Shown: in pieces, positions 52,917 to 60,556 of the stretch
Numbering within the stretch: the first letter of the stretch is position 1
Layout of the letters: each line of letters begins with the position of its first letter
Assembly (NCBI GenBank): GCA_002331335.1
Contig: DCZO01000001.1
Coordinates: forward strand, 97,384-161,383
Reading direction: 5' to 3'
Origin: Nitrospira sp. UBA2082
GTDB taxonomy: Bacteria; Nitrospirota; Nitrospiria; Nitrospirales; Nitrospiraceae
DNA length: 64,000 nucleotides
Made by a program: the position numbers and the translations under genes
Notes under the pieces: generated by a model
Seen by the model: the letters and a program-made list of their open reading frames with translations, nothing else
Databases searched by the model: none
What the model was told of the DNA's origin: nothing

Positions 52917-53630
52917 ATGATGAGCCTCCACAATATAGGGGCCCGTGCACGGCCCGAAAGAATGCTGAAAACCGCCTTAAAACGCTATTTTCTGACCGGG
53001 CTTCTGGTGGTGACTCCGATCTGGGGAACCGTCCTTATTTTGAAGACGCTGTTCGTCACAGTGGACGGTATCCTGGGCGATATCCTCGCGCGCTGGGCCC
53101 CCAACCATTACGTCCCTGGGGCCGGTGTCGCGCTGCTGATTGTCTTGATCTTTTCTACCGGGTTGTTCGCGGCCAACTTCATGGGGCGGGCGATCGTCAA
53201 GATCTGGGAAGATTGGTTGAACCGCTTGCCGTTGGTCCGGGGGATTTACTCGACGTTGAAATCAATGATGGATATCCTGTCGTTCTCCGATCGAGGATCC
53301 TACCGCCGCGTCGTCTTGATCCAATTTCCCAAGAACGGCCACTACTGTTTCGCGTTCGTGACCGGGGTGACGAAAAGTGAGTCGTCGGTGTTGGGCCGGG
53401 AACCGTTGGTTCATGTGTACGTGCCGACCTCGCCGAATCCGACCTCCGGGTATTTTCTCCTGGTCCCTGAACGCGAAGTCACGTCGGTCGAGATCAGTGT
53501 CGATGAAGCCATGAAACTAATCGTGTCCGGCGGGCTCTATTCTCCGTCGACCCCGCTCGCGCCGCTGCTCAATCCCGATCAGAAGTGGAGCCACGTAAAG
53601 CAGCCGGACGCGGGTGTGCCCATCGTATGA
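52917..53630 (+). CDS. DUF502 membrane protein
   Basis: 237 residues from ATG 52917; the conserved part begins at ATG 52962 (MLKTALKRYFLTGLLVVTPI). Two hydrophobic helices (~22-45 and ~70-95) and the blocks DWLNRLPLVRGIYSTLKSM, FVTGVTKSESSVLGREPLVH and VYVPTSPNPTSGYFLLVPE match DUF502 well. The family is widespread, membrane bound and of unknown function. It starts a + strand group that includes glmU. Confidence 0.87.
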   Translation: MMSLHNIGARARPERMLKTALKRYFLTGLLVVTPIWGTVLILKTLFVTVDGILGDILARWAPNHYVPGAGVALLIVLIFSTGLFAANFMGRAIVKIWEDWLNRLPLVRGIYSTLKSMMDILSFSDRGSYRRVVLIQFPKNGHYCFAFVTGVTKSESSVLGREPLVHVYVPTSPNPTSGYFLLVPEREVTSVEISVDEAMKLIVSGGLYSPSTPLAPLLNPDQKWSHVKQPDAGVPIV

Positions 53631-53681
53631 CGTGCGCTGCCGGACAACCGCCATGCGGAACTTGACGAGTGAGTACCTGAG

Positions 53682-55253
53682 ATGAAACGGCCGACGAGCA
53701 AGCATGCGACAGCATCGCAGATCCAGGGCCTCGGCGTGGTGATAATGGCCGCCGGCCTGGGCACACGCATGAGGTCCAAGCGTGCAAAGGTACTGCATCG
53801 GGTCGCGGGCCGTCCGATGGTGCTGTACGCCGTTGATCTGGCATTGCAGGTGGCCGGACACAGGATTGCGGTTGTGGTCGGTCATCAGGCCAAGGATGTT
53901 CAGCAGGTCATTCAGACGGGAATTGAGGGGAGGACGGGGGCCGAATTGGTCGCCGTCGTTGAGCAGGCAGAACAGCTGGGGACCGGCCACGCAGTGCTCC
54001 AAAGCCGTCCGGTGTTTGCCGGAGCCAAGGAGCCGCATCCGACAAATTATCTGATTTTGAACGGCGATACTCCGTTGCTGAAAGAACGGACGGTGCGTGA
54101 ACTGATGCGGGTCCATCAAGCGGAAGGGGCGATGGTGACAATCCTGGCAGCTGCGTTGGATGACCCCACCGGCTATGGCCGTGTCATTCGTCGGCAGTCG
54201 GATGGCGGCCATCAGGGCGGATTGGCTTCATCCGAGGTGCTCAAAATCGTCGAAGATCGGGACGCGACACCGGCTGAGCGGGCTGTCAAGGAAATCAACG
54301 TGGGGACCTACGTGGTATCCGGCGAGTTTCTCTTTGCCGCGCTGGATAAATTGGAGCCGCACAATGCGCAGGGCGAATACTATCTCACCGATATTGTGCG
54401 CATGGCGGTGACGCAGCGGCAGAAGGTTGTCGCGGTGAGCCTTCAAGATGCAGACGAGGGCTTAGGCATCAATACCAGGCGGCAGCTGGCGGCGGCAGAG
54501 CAGGTTGTTCGTCAGCAGCTTCGCGAACGATGGCTCGACGCGGGCGTGACGATGTTGGATCCGGCTTCCGTCTGGATCGACGCGGGTGTGCTGGTGGGAA
54601 GGGACACCGTTCTGCACCCGTATGTGACGCTCGAAGGCACGACCCACGTCGGCGAAGATTGTGTCCTCCGGTCCCACTCGAGGCTGACCGACTGCCGGCT
54701 GGGCGATCGCGTGGAAATTTTGGACCACTGCGTGTTCCGTGAATCGGTCATAGAAGACGATGCGGTGCTAGGCCCCTTTGTCCACCTCCGGCCCGGTGTA
54801 TCGGTACGGCGAAAGGCCAAAGTTGGTAATTTCGTCGAAATGAAGAAAACAGACCTTGGAGAGGGGGCCAAGGCCAATCACCTGAGTTACCTTGGCGACG
54901 CGACGATCGGTAAGGGGGTCAATATCGGTGCCGGGACAATTACTTGTAACTATGATGGAATTCACAAGCATCACACTACGATCGGGGACAATGTGTTCGT
55001 AGGGAGTGACACGCAACTGGTGGCTCCCGTCACCGTGGGAGCCGGCGCAGTGATCGCCGCCGGGACAACCGTGACACAAGATGTTCCGGCCGATTCCTTG
55101 GCAATTGCCCGGGCTGCGCAAGAGAATCGTGTGGACTGGGCGGCGAAGCGCCGCCTCATGATTGCACGTAGCGCTGCAGCGAGGCCACCGCTGGTGAGTG
55201 GACGGCCGCAACCAGCTCAAGCCGCCGTGCGATCGAAAAACAAACACAGATAG
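53682..55253 (+). CDS. glmU: Bifunctional UDP-GlcNAc pyrophosphorylase / glucosamine-1-phosphate acetyltransferase
   Basis: 523 residues, slightly long because of N- and C-terminal tails. VVIMAAGLGTRMRSKRAKVL is the nucleotidyltransferase start, NYLILNGDTPLLKERTVREL carries the Mg-binding Asp, and EINVGTYVVSGEFLFAAL the sugar site. The left-handed beta-helix begins near residue 300, with KVGNFVEMKKTDLGEGAKAN and NIGAGTITCNYDGIHKHHT as acetyltransferase motifs. It makes UDP-GlcNAc for peptidoglycan and LPS. glmS follows nine bases later. Confidence 0.95.
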   Translation: MKRPTSKHATASQIQGLGVVIMAAGLGTRMRSKRAKVLHRVAGRPMVLYAVDLALQVAGHRIAVVVGHQAKDVQQVIQTGIEGRTGAELVAVVEQAEQLGTGHAVLQSRPVFAGAKEPHPTNYLILNGDTPLLKERTVRELMRVHQAEGAMVTILAAALDDPTGYGRVIRRQSDGGHQGGLASSEVLKIVEDRDATPAERAVKEINVGTYVVSGEFLFAALDKLEPHNAQGEYYLTDIVRMAVTQRQKVVAVSLQDADEGLGINTRRQLAAAEQVVRQQLRERWLDAGVTMLDPASVWIDAGVLVGRDTVLHPYVTLEGTTHVGEDCVLRSHSRLTDCRLGDRVEILDHCVFRESVIEDDAVLGPFVHLRPGVSVRRKAKVGNFVEMKKTDLGEGAKANHLSYLGDATIGKGVNIGAGTITCNYDGIHKHHTTIGDNVFVGSDTQLVAPVTVGAGAVIAAGTTVTQDVPADSLAIARAAQENRVDWAAKRRLMIARSAAARPPLVSGRPQPAQAAVRSKNKHR

Positions 55254-55261
55254 GAGCGGTT

Positions 55262-57091
55262 ATGTGCGGCATTGTCGGATACGTGGGCACTCAGGACGCA
55301 GTCCCGATCTTAATCGGTGGCCTGGCCAAACTGGAGTATCGCGGCTACGACTCATCCGGTGTAGCCGTGATGCAGGGAGAGAAGATCGCCATCCGGCGGA
55401 GCGTCGGTAAGCTGGTGAATCTGCAACAATCGCTCAAAGAGAAAGAGCTCAAAGGCACGGTCGGCATCGGCCACACCCGCTGGGCTACTCATGGGAAGCC
55501 CTCAGAGCAAAATGCCCATCCGCACCGCTCAAAAGGCTGCGTCCTGGTCCACAACGGGATCATCGAAAATTATCAACCGCTGAAGCAACAGTTGGAAAAA
55601 GACGGGTATCTGTTTCAGTCCGAAACTGATACGGAAGTGGTCGCGCACCTGATCGACAAATATCTCAATAAGGGGCAGGGATTGGCGGAGGCGGTCCGGT
55701 CGGCGACAAAAGAGGTCCGGGGTAGCTATGCGCTGGCTGTCATTTCCGAGCGGGAGCCCGGGACACTGATCGCGGCTCGTTCCGGATGTCCCTTGGTGGT
55801 GGGCAAGACGAAGCAGGCATCGTATGTTGCGTCGGATGTCATGGCCATGCTGGCTCATACACGGGATGTCACCTATCTTGAGGAAGGAGACATGGCCGTC
55901 ATCACCCAAGAGCATGTGCGGTTGATGGATGCCGAGGGACATGCCGTGTCGAGAAAGCCGTCAAAGATTACCTGGGACGCGTCGGCGGCCGAGAAAAGCG
56001 GACATCCGCATTTTATGATGAAAGAGATTCACGAACAGCCGCAGACCATTCTCGATACGATGCGCGGCCGGTATTCCTATGAAGCAGGTGAAGCGGATTT
56101 GCCGGATATCGGCTTGGCGCCCCAAGATTTTGCCGCCGCGGAACGGATCTGGATCGTAGCCTGCGGAACGTCTTGGCATGCAGGCCTGGTGGGGAAATAT
56201 CTGCTGGAGGATATGGCGCGTATCCCTGTGCAAGTCGATATCGCCAGCGAGTTTCGGTATCGCAACCCGCTTGTCGGCAAGCACGATTTGTTCGTGGCTA
56301 TTTCGCAGTCGGGAGAGACGGCTGATACGCTCGCAGCGGCGCGGGAGGCCAAGGAGAAAGGCGCGCGCGCCATCTCGATCGTGAACGTCGTCGGCAGCAC
56401 CTTGGCCCGTGAATCGGACGGCGTGCTGTATACCCACTGTGGGCCGGAAATCGGCGTAGCGTCGACGAAAGCGTTTACCGCCCAGCTGACCGCCCTGTAT
56501 CTCCTGGCGTTGCATGTGGCGAGGGTCCGTGGTGTGATGAAGGACGTGGACGGCAAGGCCTGGCTCGACCGGCTGGTCCGGGTTCCGGCGCTTGTCGAAC
56601 GCATACTGGGCCGTGAAGCCGAGATCGTGGCCATCGCCAAGCGGTATTACAAGAAGCGGAACTTCTTGTTCTTGGGGCGCGGCATCAATTACCCGATCGC
56701 ATTGGAAGGGTCGCTCAAGCTCAAGGAGATTTCCTATATTCATGCAGAAGGGTATGCGGCAGGAGAAATGAAACATGGTCCGATTGCGTTGATCGACAAG
56801 GACATGCCGGTGGTGGTATTGGCGCCGCGCGATCGACTCTATGAAAAGACGGTCAGTAACCTGATGGAAGTCAAGGCGCGTCGCGCACCGGTCATCGCCT
56901 TTGTGGCCGAGGGAGAACGGGAGCTGGGGAAGGTCGCCGACGCGGTGTTTACGGTTCCTGCCACCCATCCGTTGATCTCGCCGATTCTGTTCACGATTCC
57001 GTTGCAGCTGCTGGCGTATCACATTGCGGTTTTGCGGGGAGCGGATGTGGATCAGCCCAGGAATCTCGCCAAGAGCGTAACGGTGGAGTAG
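55262..57091 (+). CDS. glmS: Glutamine-fructose-6-phosphate aminotransferase (isomerising)
   Basis: 609 residues. MCGIVGYVGTQDAVPILIGG has the N-terminal nucleophile Cys2; the glutaminase domain continues with GIGHTRWATHGKPSEQNAHP. Two SIS domains follow (~290 and ~460) with ACGTSWHAGLVGKYLLED and ISQSGETADTLAAAREAKEK, and the C-terminus ends DQPRNLAKSVTVE as usual. It makes glucosamine-6-phosphate, the precursor used by glmU. Repeat element B1 begins right after its TAG stop. Confidence 0.96.
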   Translation: MCGIVGYVGTQDAVPILIGGLAKLEYRGYDSSGVAVMQGEKIAIRRSVGKLVNLQQSLKEKELKGTVGIGHTRWATHGKPSEQNAHPHRSKGCVLVHNGIIENYQPLKQQLEKDGYLFQSETDTEVVAHLIDKYLNKGQGLAEAVRSATKEVRGSYALAVISEREPGTLIAARSGCPLVVGKTKQASYVASDVMAMLAHTRDVTYLEEGDMAVITQEHVRLMDAEGHAVSRKPSKITWDASAAEKSGHPHFMMKEIHEQPQTILDTMRGRYSYEAGEADLPDIGLAPQDFAAAERIWIVACGTSWHAGLVGKYLLEDMARIPVQVDIASEFRYRNPLVGKHDLFVAISQSGETADTLAAAREAKEKGARAISIVNVVGSTLARESDGVLYTHCGPEIGVASTKAFTAQLTALYLLALHVARVRGVMKDVDGKAWLDRLVRVPALVERILGREAEIVAIAKRYYKKRNFLFLGRGINYPIALEGSLKLKEISYIHAEGYAAGEMKHGPIALIDKDMPVVVLAPRDRLYEKTVSNLMEVKARRAPVIAFVAEGERELGKVADAVFTVPATHPLISPILFTIPLQLLAYHIAVLRGADVDQPRNLAKSVTVE

Positions 57092-57093
57092 GC

Positions 57094-57258
57094 GGATGTT
57101 GAAAATGGCTTCCAGCTGCGTTCTCGGTCGTCCATCTCCCTGCGACGTACCCCAGAGGGTACGCCTCAGTCGCCGGACTCCCTGCGGCCTTGTTCGGTGA
57201 CATGCGCGTCTTGGCGCGCAGGGGAGGGTGGGTGAGACGAAGACCATTTTGAACATCC
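57094..57258. repeat. Family B palindromic element, copy B1
   Basis: GGATGTTGAAAATGG (57094-57108) pairs with CCATTTTGAACATCC (57244-57258) except for one G.G position (57101/57251). Inside, CGTACCC (57146-57152) / GGGTACG (57157-57163) is a perfect small stem followed by CCTCAGTCG. It starts three bases after the glmS stop and fills most of the 259 bases before gatC. No coding role. Copy B2 at 60394 shares GCTGCGTTCTC, GTACGCCTC and CTGCGGCCTTG. Confidence 0.78.
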
Positions 57259-57350
57259 TAGTGGGACAGGAGGGGAATGCGCGCAGTAGGGGACCCTACC
57301 TTAGCACCTCATGAGTGGGAGAAGAGAGAAAGAGGGAGGGGGCAGAGAGG

Positions 57351-57644
57351 ATGGAGATTACGAAGCAGGATGTGGAGAAGGTCGCGCTGTTGGCCAGACT
57401 GCGCGTGACGGAAGACGAGAAGGCAGTCTTCGCCACGCAGTTGAGCCAGATCCTGACCCATGTCGAGCAGCTGAACCGGTATGATACGGCGGGGGTTGAG
57501 CCGACTACGGCGGTCATGGGGCAGACCAATGTGTTCCGGGACGATGTGGTCCGGCCGTCGTTGTCTGTGGAGAAGGCCTTGGCGAATGCGCCAGAGCGTG
57601 AAGCGGACGGGTTTGGGGTGCCAAAAATACTAGAGGAGCGTTAA
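57351..57644 (+). CDS. gatC: Asp-tRNA(Asn)/Glu-tRNA(Gln) amidotransferase subunit C
   Basis: The ATG at 57351 gives 97 residues, the normal length, starting MEITKQDVEKVALLARLRVT. FATQLSQILTHVEQLNRYDT and TNVFRDDVVRPSLSVEKAL are the GatC signatures. GatC wraps between GatA and GatB and stabilises the complex. An in-frame upstream start at 57315 would add residues unlike the family. The TAA stop leads into a word-repeat patch; panD, not gatA, comes next. Confidence 0.92.
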   Translation: MEITKQDVEKVALLARLRVTEDEKAVFATQLSQILTHVEQLNRYDTAGVEPTTAVMGQTNVFRDDVVRPSLSVEKALANAPEREADGFGVPKILEER

Positions 57645-57708
57645 ACGTCAAGCGTCAAACGTCAAACGTGACACCACGAATGACGAATGACGAATGACGA
57701 ATGACGAA
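57642..57708. repeat. Word-repeat patch (CGTCAAA and ACGAATG tandem words)
   Basis: AAACGTCAAGCGTCAAACGTCAAACGTG is described here by its unit: CGTCAAA/G repeated four times with a period of 7-8 bases. It is followed by ACGAATG repeated about five times with a period of 8. The patch runs from the gatC stop into the panD start region, leaving no ordinary ribosome site for panD. Confidence 0.7.
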
Positions 57709-57714
57709 ATGCAG

Positions 57715-58071
57715 ATGTTCCGACAAATGTTGCGGTCCAAAATTCATCGCGCCACCGTCACCGGCACGCACCTGGAATACGAAGGCAGTTTGACCATCGA
57801 TCAGGACTTGATGGAAGCCGCCGGCATCCTTCCGTATGAAGCGATCGTCTGCTCCAATTTGAATAACGGCGAGCGGTTCATGACCTACGCCATCAACGGC
57901 GGGCGGGGCAAGGGCGAGATCATTTTGAACGGACCCACGGCCCGAAAGGCAGCCGTCGGCGATCACATCATCATTTTCTGTTACGAATATTACGGCGACG
58001 AAGAAATTAAAAAACATGCGCCGAGGATCGTGCGGGTCAATGAGAAAAATAGGATCGTGAATGTGGGCTGA
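57715..58071 (+). CDS. panD: Aspartate 1-decarboxylase proenzyme
   Basis: The ATG at 57715 gives 118 residues. MFRQMLRSKIHRATVTGTHL places the self-cleavage site YEG24-S25 exactly as in E. coli PanD, which decides this start over 57694 and 57727. LTIDQDLMEAAGILPYEAI and NGPTARKAAVGDHIIIFCYE complete the double-psi barrel. The pyruvoyl enzyme makes beta-alanine for pantothenate and CoA. Its position between gatC and gatA is unusual. A GCTGACA patch starts at its stop codon. Confidence 0.94.
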   Translation: MFRQMLRSKIHRATVTGTHLEYEGSLTIDQDLMEAAGILPYEAIVCSNLNNGERFMTYAINGGRGKGEIILNGPTARKAAVGDHIIIFCYEYYGDEEIKKHAPRIVRVNEKNRIVNVG

Positions 58072-58160
58072 CATGTGCGCACGCTCACAGGCTGACAGGG
58101 CGCCGAAGCGAAGCCCATCTTGCTTGTCAGCTTGTCATCTTGCGCGCGTGTCAGCGTGTT
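58067..58160. repeat. GCTGACA / TGTCAGC word-repeat patch between panD and gatA
   Basis: The patch begins with the panD stop (GGC TGA CA) and contains GGCTGACAGG, GCTTGTCAGCTTGTCATC and GTGTCAGCGTG, with inverted halves as at 19333 and 26083. It ends a few bases before the gatA start, so that no clear ribosome site is seen. Confidence 0.65.
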
Positions 58161-58172
58161 CGCTGGACGGCT

Positions 58173-59639
58173 ATGTCTATTCATAAACTGTCACTCTGTG
58201 ACCTTCAGAAGAAATTCACCGCCGGTGAAGTCAGCGCGGCGGAGATCGTGCGGGCGTATGCGCTGCGTGTCGGCCAGGTAGAGTCCAAAGTGCGGGCGTA
58301 CGTCAATCAAGCGCAGGAGTCAGCGTCGGCACAGGCGGATGCACTGGACCGGCAACTCAAACAATGGCGCAAAACGAAGCCGCTGATGGGAATGCCGCTC
58401 GCGATCAAGGACAATATCTGCACGGAAGGCATGCCGACGACGTGCAGTTCGCGCATGTTGCAGCATTTTGTGCCGCCCTATGATGCGACGGTGATCACCA
58501 AATTGCGCGAACAGGGCTACATCCTGTTGGGCAAGACAAATCTGGACGAATTTGCGATGGGGTCATCGACCGAAAATTCCGCGTTCGGTCCAAGCCGGAA
58601 TCCCTGGGATCTTCATCGTGTGCCTGGTGGGTCGAGTGGAGGGTCTGCAGCGGCGGTGGCGGCAGACGAATGCGTCGCCGCACTTGGCTCAGACACGGGG
58701 GGATCCATTCGCCAACCGGCGGCGTTCTGCGGCGTGGTCGGGTTGAAACCGACCTATGGGCGGGTCTCTCGGTACGGGTTGGTCGCGTTTGCGTCGTCGC
58801 TCGATCAAATCGGCCCTATAACCAAAGATGTCCGCGACGCCGCGTGTGTGCTGGGCTCGATCGCCGGCCACGATCCGCAGGATTCGACCTCGGCCGATGT
58901 TCCGGTTCCCGACTACCTGAAGGCCTTGGCGAAGAAAGATCTTAAGAAACTACGGGTCGGGGTACCGCGAGAGTTCTTTGCCGAAGGGCTCGATCCGGAG
59001 GTGGACCAAGCGGTCAAGGCAGCGATCGCAGAATTGAAAACTCTGGGTGGCGAAATCAAGGACATCCAACTGCCGAGGACCGACGCCGCAGTGGCGGTGT
59101 ATTACGTGCTGGCGACGGCTGAAGCCAGTTCGAATCTCGCCCGTTTTGACGGCGTGAAATTCGGGCTCCGGGCGAAAGAGACCAAGGATCTGGCGGATCT
59201 CTACATGAAGACAAGGCAGGAAGGGTTCGGTCCGGAAGTCAAACGCCGCATCATGTTGGGCACGTATGTGCTGAGTGCGGGCTATTACGACGCGTACTAC
59301 GGGAAGGCTCAGGCGGTGCGAACGCTGGTCTGTCAGGACTTCGAGGCGGCGTTTAAAGAAGTCGATCTGATTGTGACGCCGGCAACACCGACCCCCGCCT
59401 TCAAGCTGGGGGAGAAGAGCGAGGATCCGCTGCAGATGTATTTGTCCGATATCTTTACCATCTCGGTCAATCTGGCTGGTCTGCCGGCGATTGCGCTGCC
59501 CTGCGGATTCAGTAAGAGCGGGTTACCGATCGGGTTGCAACTGATCGGGCGACCGTTCGAGGAAGAAACGATCTTGCGGGCAGCCTATGCATATGAACAA
59601 GCCACGGAGTGGCATCTGAAGAAGCCGGTGATTCGGTGA
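58173..59639 (+). CDS. gatA: Asp-tRNA(Asn)/Glu-tRNA(Gln) amidotransferase subunit A
   Basis: The ATG at 58173 gives 488 residues starting MSIHKLSLCDLQKKFTAGEV. The amidase-signature triad is visible: Lys in MPLAIKDNICTEG (~80), cis-Ser in GSDTGGSIRQPA and nucleophile Ser just before it (GGSSGGSAAAVAADEC region, ~155-180). It releases ammonia from glutamine for GatB. A frame from 58140 adds repeat-derived residues only. Confidence 0.95.
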   Translation: MSIHKLSLCDLQKKFTAGEVSAAEIVRAYALRVGQVESKVRAYVNQAQESASAQADALDRQLKQWRKTKPLMGMPLAIKDNICTEGMPTTCSSRMLQHFVPPYDATVITKLREQGYILLGKTNLDEFAMGSSTENSAFGPSRNPWDLHRVPGGSSGGSAAAVAADECVAALGSDTGGSIRQPAAFCGVVGLKPTYGRVSRYGLVAFASSLDQIGPITKDVRDAACVLGSIAGHDPQDSTSADVPVPDYLKALAKKDLKKLRVGVPREFFAEGLDPEVDQAVKAAIAELKTLGGEIKDIQLPRTDAAVAVYYVLATAEASSNLARFDGVKFGLRAKETKDLADLYMKTRQEGFGPEVKRRIMLGTYVLSAGYYDAYYGKAQAVRTLVCQDFEAAFKEVDLIVTPATPTPAFKLGEKSEDPLQMYLSDIFTISVNLAGLPAIALPCGFSKSGLPIGLQLIGRPFEEETILRAAYAYEQATEWHLKKPVIR

Positions 59640-59681
59640 GGAGCAAGGGGCAAGAAGCAAGGGAAAACCGGAGGGCCGAGC

Positions 59682-60089
59682 ATGACCTTTGTTGAAATTG
59701 CGGCGATGCTCGTGGCGGTCGCGTTTGCGGTACTGGTGGGATTTTTAGTGCCGGTGCTGATGCAGGTTCGCAAGACGGTCACGGAGTCCGAACAGCTGCT
59801 GGCCAAAATGAACGCCGATTTGCCGCCGCTGGTTGGAGAACTCCGCGCCGTGAGCCAACACCTCAATCAGCTGACTGAACAGGCGCGAGACGGTGTGGAG
59901 CATGCAGCGGTGTTGTTACATGCTGTGGGTGAAGTCGGCGAATCCGTTCAGCAAGTTCATAATGTCGTGCGTGGGTCGAGCGGCACCCTCATGACCAATG
60001 TCGCCAGCGTGCTGGCGGGGTTTAAAGCGGCCACGCAGGTGATGCGCGAACGCTATCGAAAGGAAGGAGGACCTCACAATGGCGGATGA
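59682..60089 (+). CDS. DUF948 membrane protein
   Basis: 135 residues. A single N-terminal helix (VEIAAMLVAVAFAVLVGFLV, ~3-22) is followed by a long helical region with heptad-like repeats (TESEQLLAKMNADLPPLVGE; QLTEQARDGVEHAAVLLHAV), typical of DUF948. Function unknown; such genes often lie next to YtxH genes, as here, with an 11-base overlap. The 42 bases before it contain an AGCAAGGGGCAAG word repeat. Confidence 0.85.
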   Translation: MTFVEIAAMLVAVAFAVLVGFLVPVLMQVRKTVTESEQLLAKMNADLPPLVGELRAVSQHLNQLTEQARDGVEHAAVLLHAVGEVGESVQQVHNVVRGSSGTLMTNVASVLAGFKAATQVMRERYRKEGGPHNGG

Positions 60090-60393
60090 TCGTGGGTCTT
60101 CGGCGGCGGCGGTGTTGTTGGCGTTTCTCAGCGGCGCGGCACTGGGGGCGGTTGCAGCCATGTTGCTGGCGCCTGAGTCGGCGAATGAGTCGCGTGAGCG
60201 GCTGCGTCGGTATGCGCGCAGGGCGGAGGGCCAGCTGCATGATATGGCCGGGCGCGCGGGGGAAGTCTTTGAAGAAGTCGTCGGGCAGGGGAAGGATTTC
60301 GTTGAAACCAAGAAGTCGGCGCTGCGCGAGGCCTTTGAAGCAGGGCGTGAGGCGATGAGACAGGAGCGGGACCGTATGCGCGGTGAGGGATAG
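60079..60393 (+). CDS. YtxH-domain protein
   Basis: 104 residues. AAAVLLAFLSGAALGAVAAM with LLAPESANESRERLRRYARR is the YtxH hallmark: a small-residue helix then L-x-A-P and a charged helix. The rest is amphipathic coiled-coil-like (GQGKDFVETKKSALREAFEA). Members are membrane linked and often stress related. It overlaps the DUF948 gene and ends directly at repeat element B2. Confidence 0.87.
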   Translation: MADDRGSSAAAVLLAFLSGAALGAVAAMLLAPESANESRERLRRYARRAEGQLHDMAGRAGEVFEEVVGQGKDFVETKKSALREAFEAGREAMRQERDRMRGEG

Positions 60394-60517
60394 CAGGCGG
60401 CTGAAAAATGTCCACCGGCTGCGTTCTCATGTCGCTCAGAGGCTCAACGTACGGCACAGAGTACGCCTCGCCTCTTCGCTCACTGCGGCCTTGCCGGTGA
60501 ACTTTTTGAGCCGCCTG
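60394..60517. repeat. Family B palindromic element, copy B2 (124 bp)
   Basis: CAGGCGGCTGAAAAA (60394-60408) pairs with TTTTTGAGCCGCCTG (60503-60517) with the same single G.G position as in B1, and CACCGGC / GCCGGTG extends the stem inward. A small stem CGTAC (60448-60452) / GTACG (60461-60465) is followed by CCTCG. It lies directly after the YtxH stop. The outer arms differ from B1 but remain self-complementary. Confidence 0.8.
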
Positions 60518-60556
60518 TGGGAGTGAAGTGGGCATTGTGAATTGGCCAACAATATT

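Noticed and set aside
55961..57256. 431-codon open frame on the - strand opposite glmS
   Set aside because: It runs antisense through an intact, conserved gene. Long antisense frames are common in GC-rich DNA, and the product has no recognisable domain.
57642..57708. Tandem short repeats that might suggest a CRISPR array
   Set aside because: The units are 7-8 bases with no spacers and no cas genes nearby.
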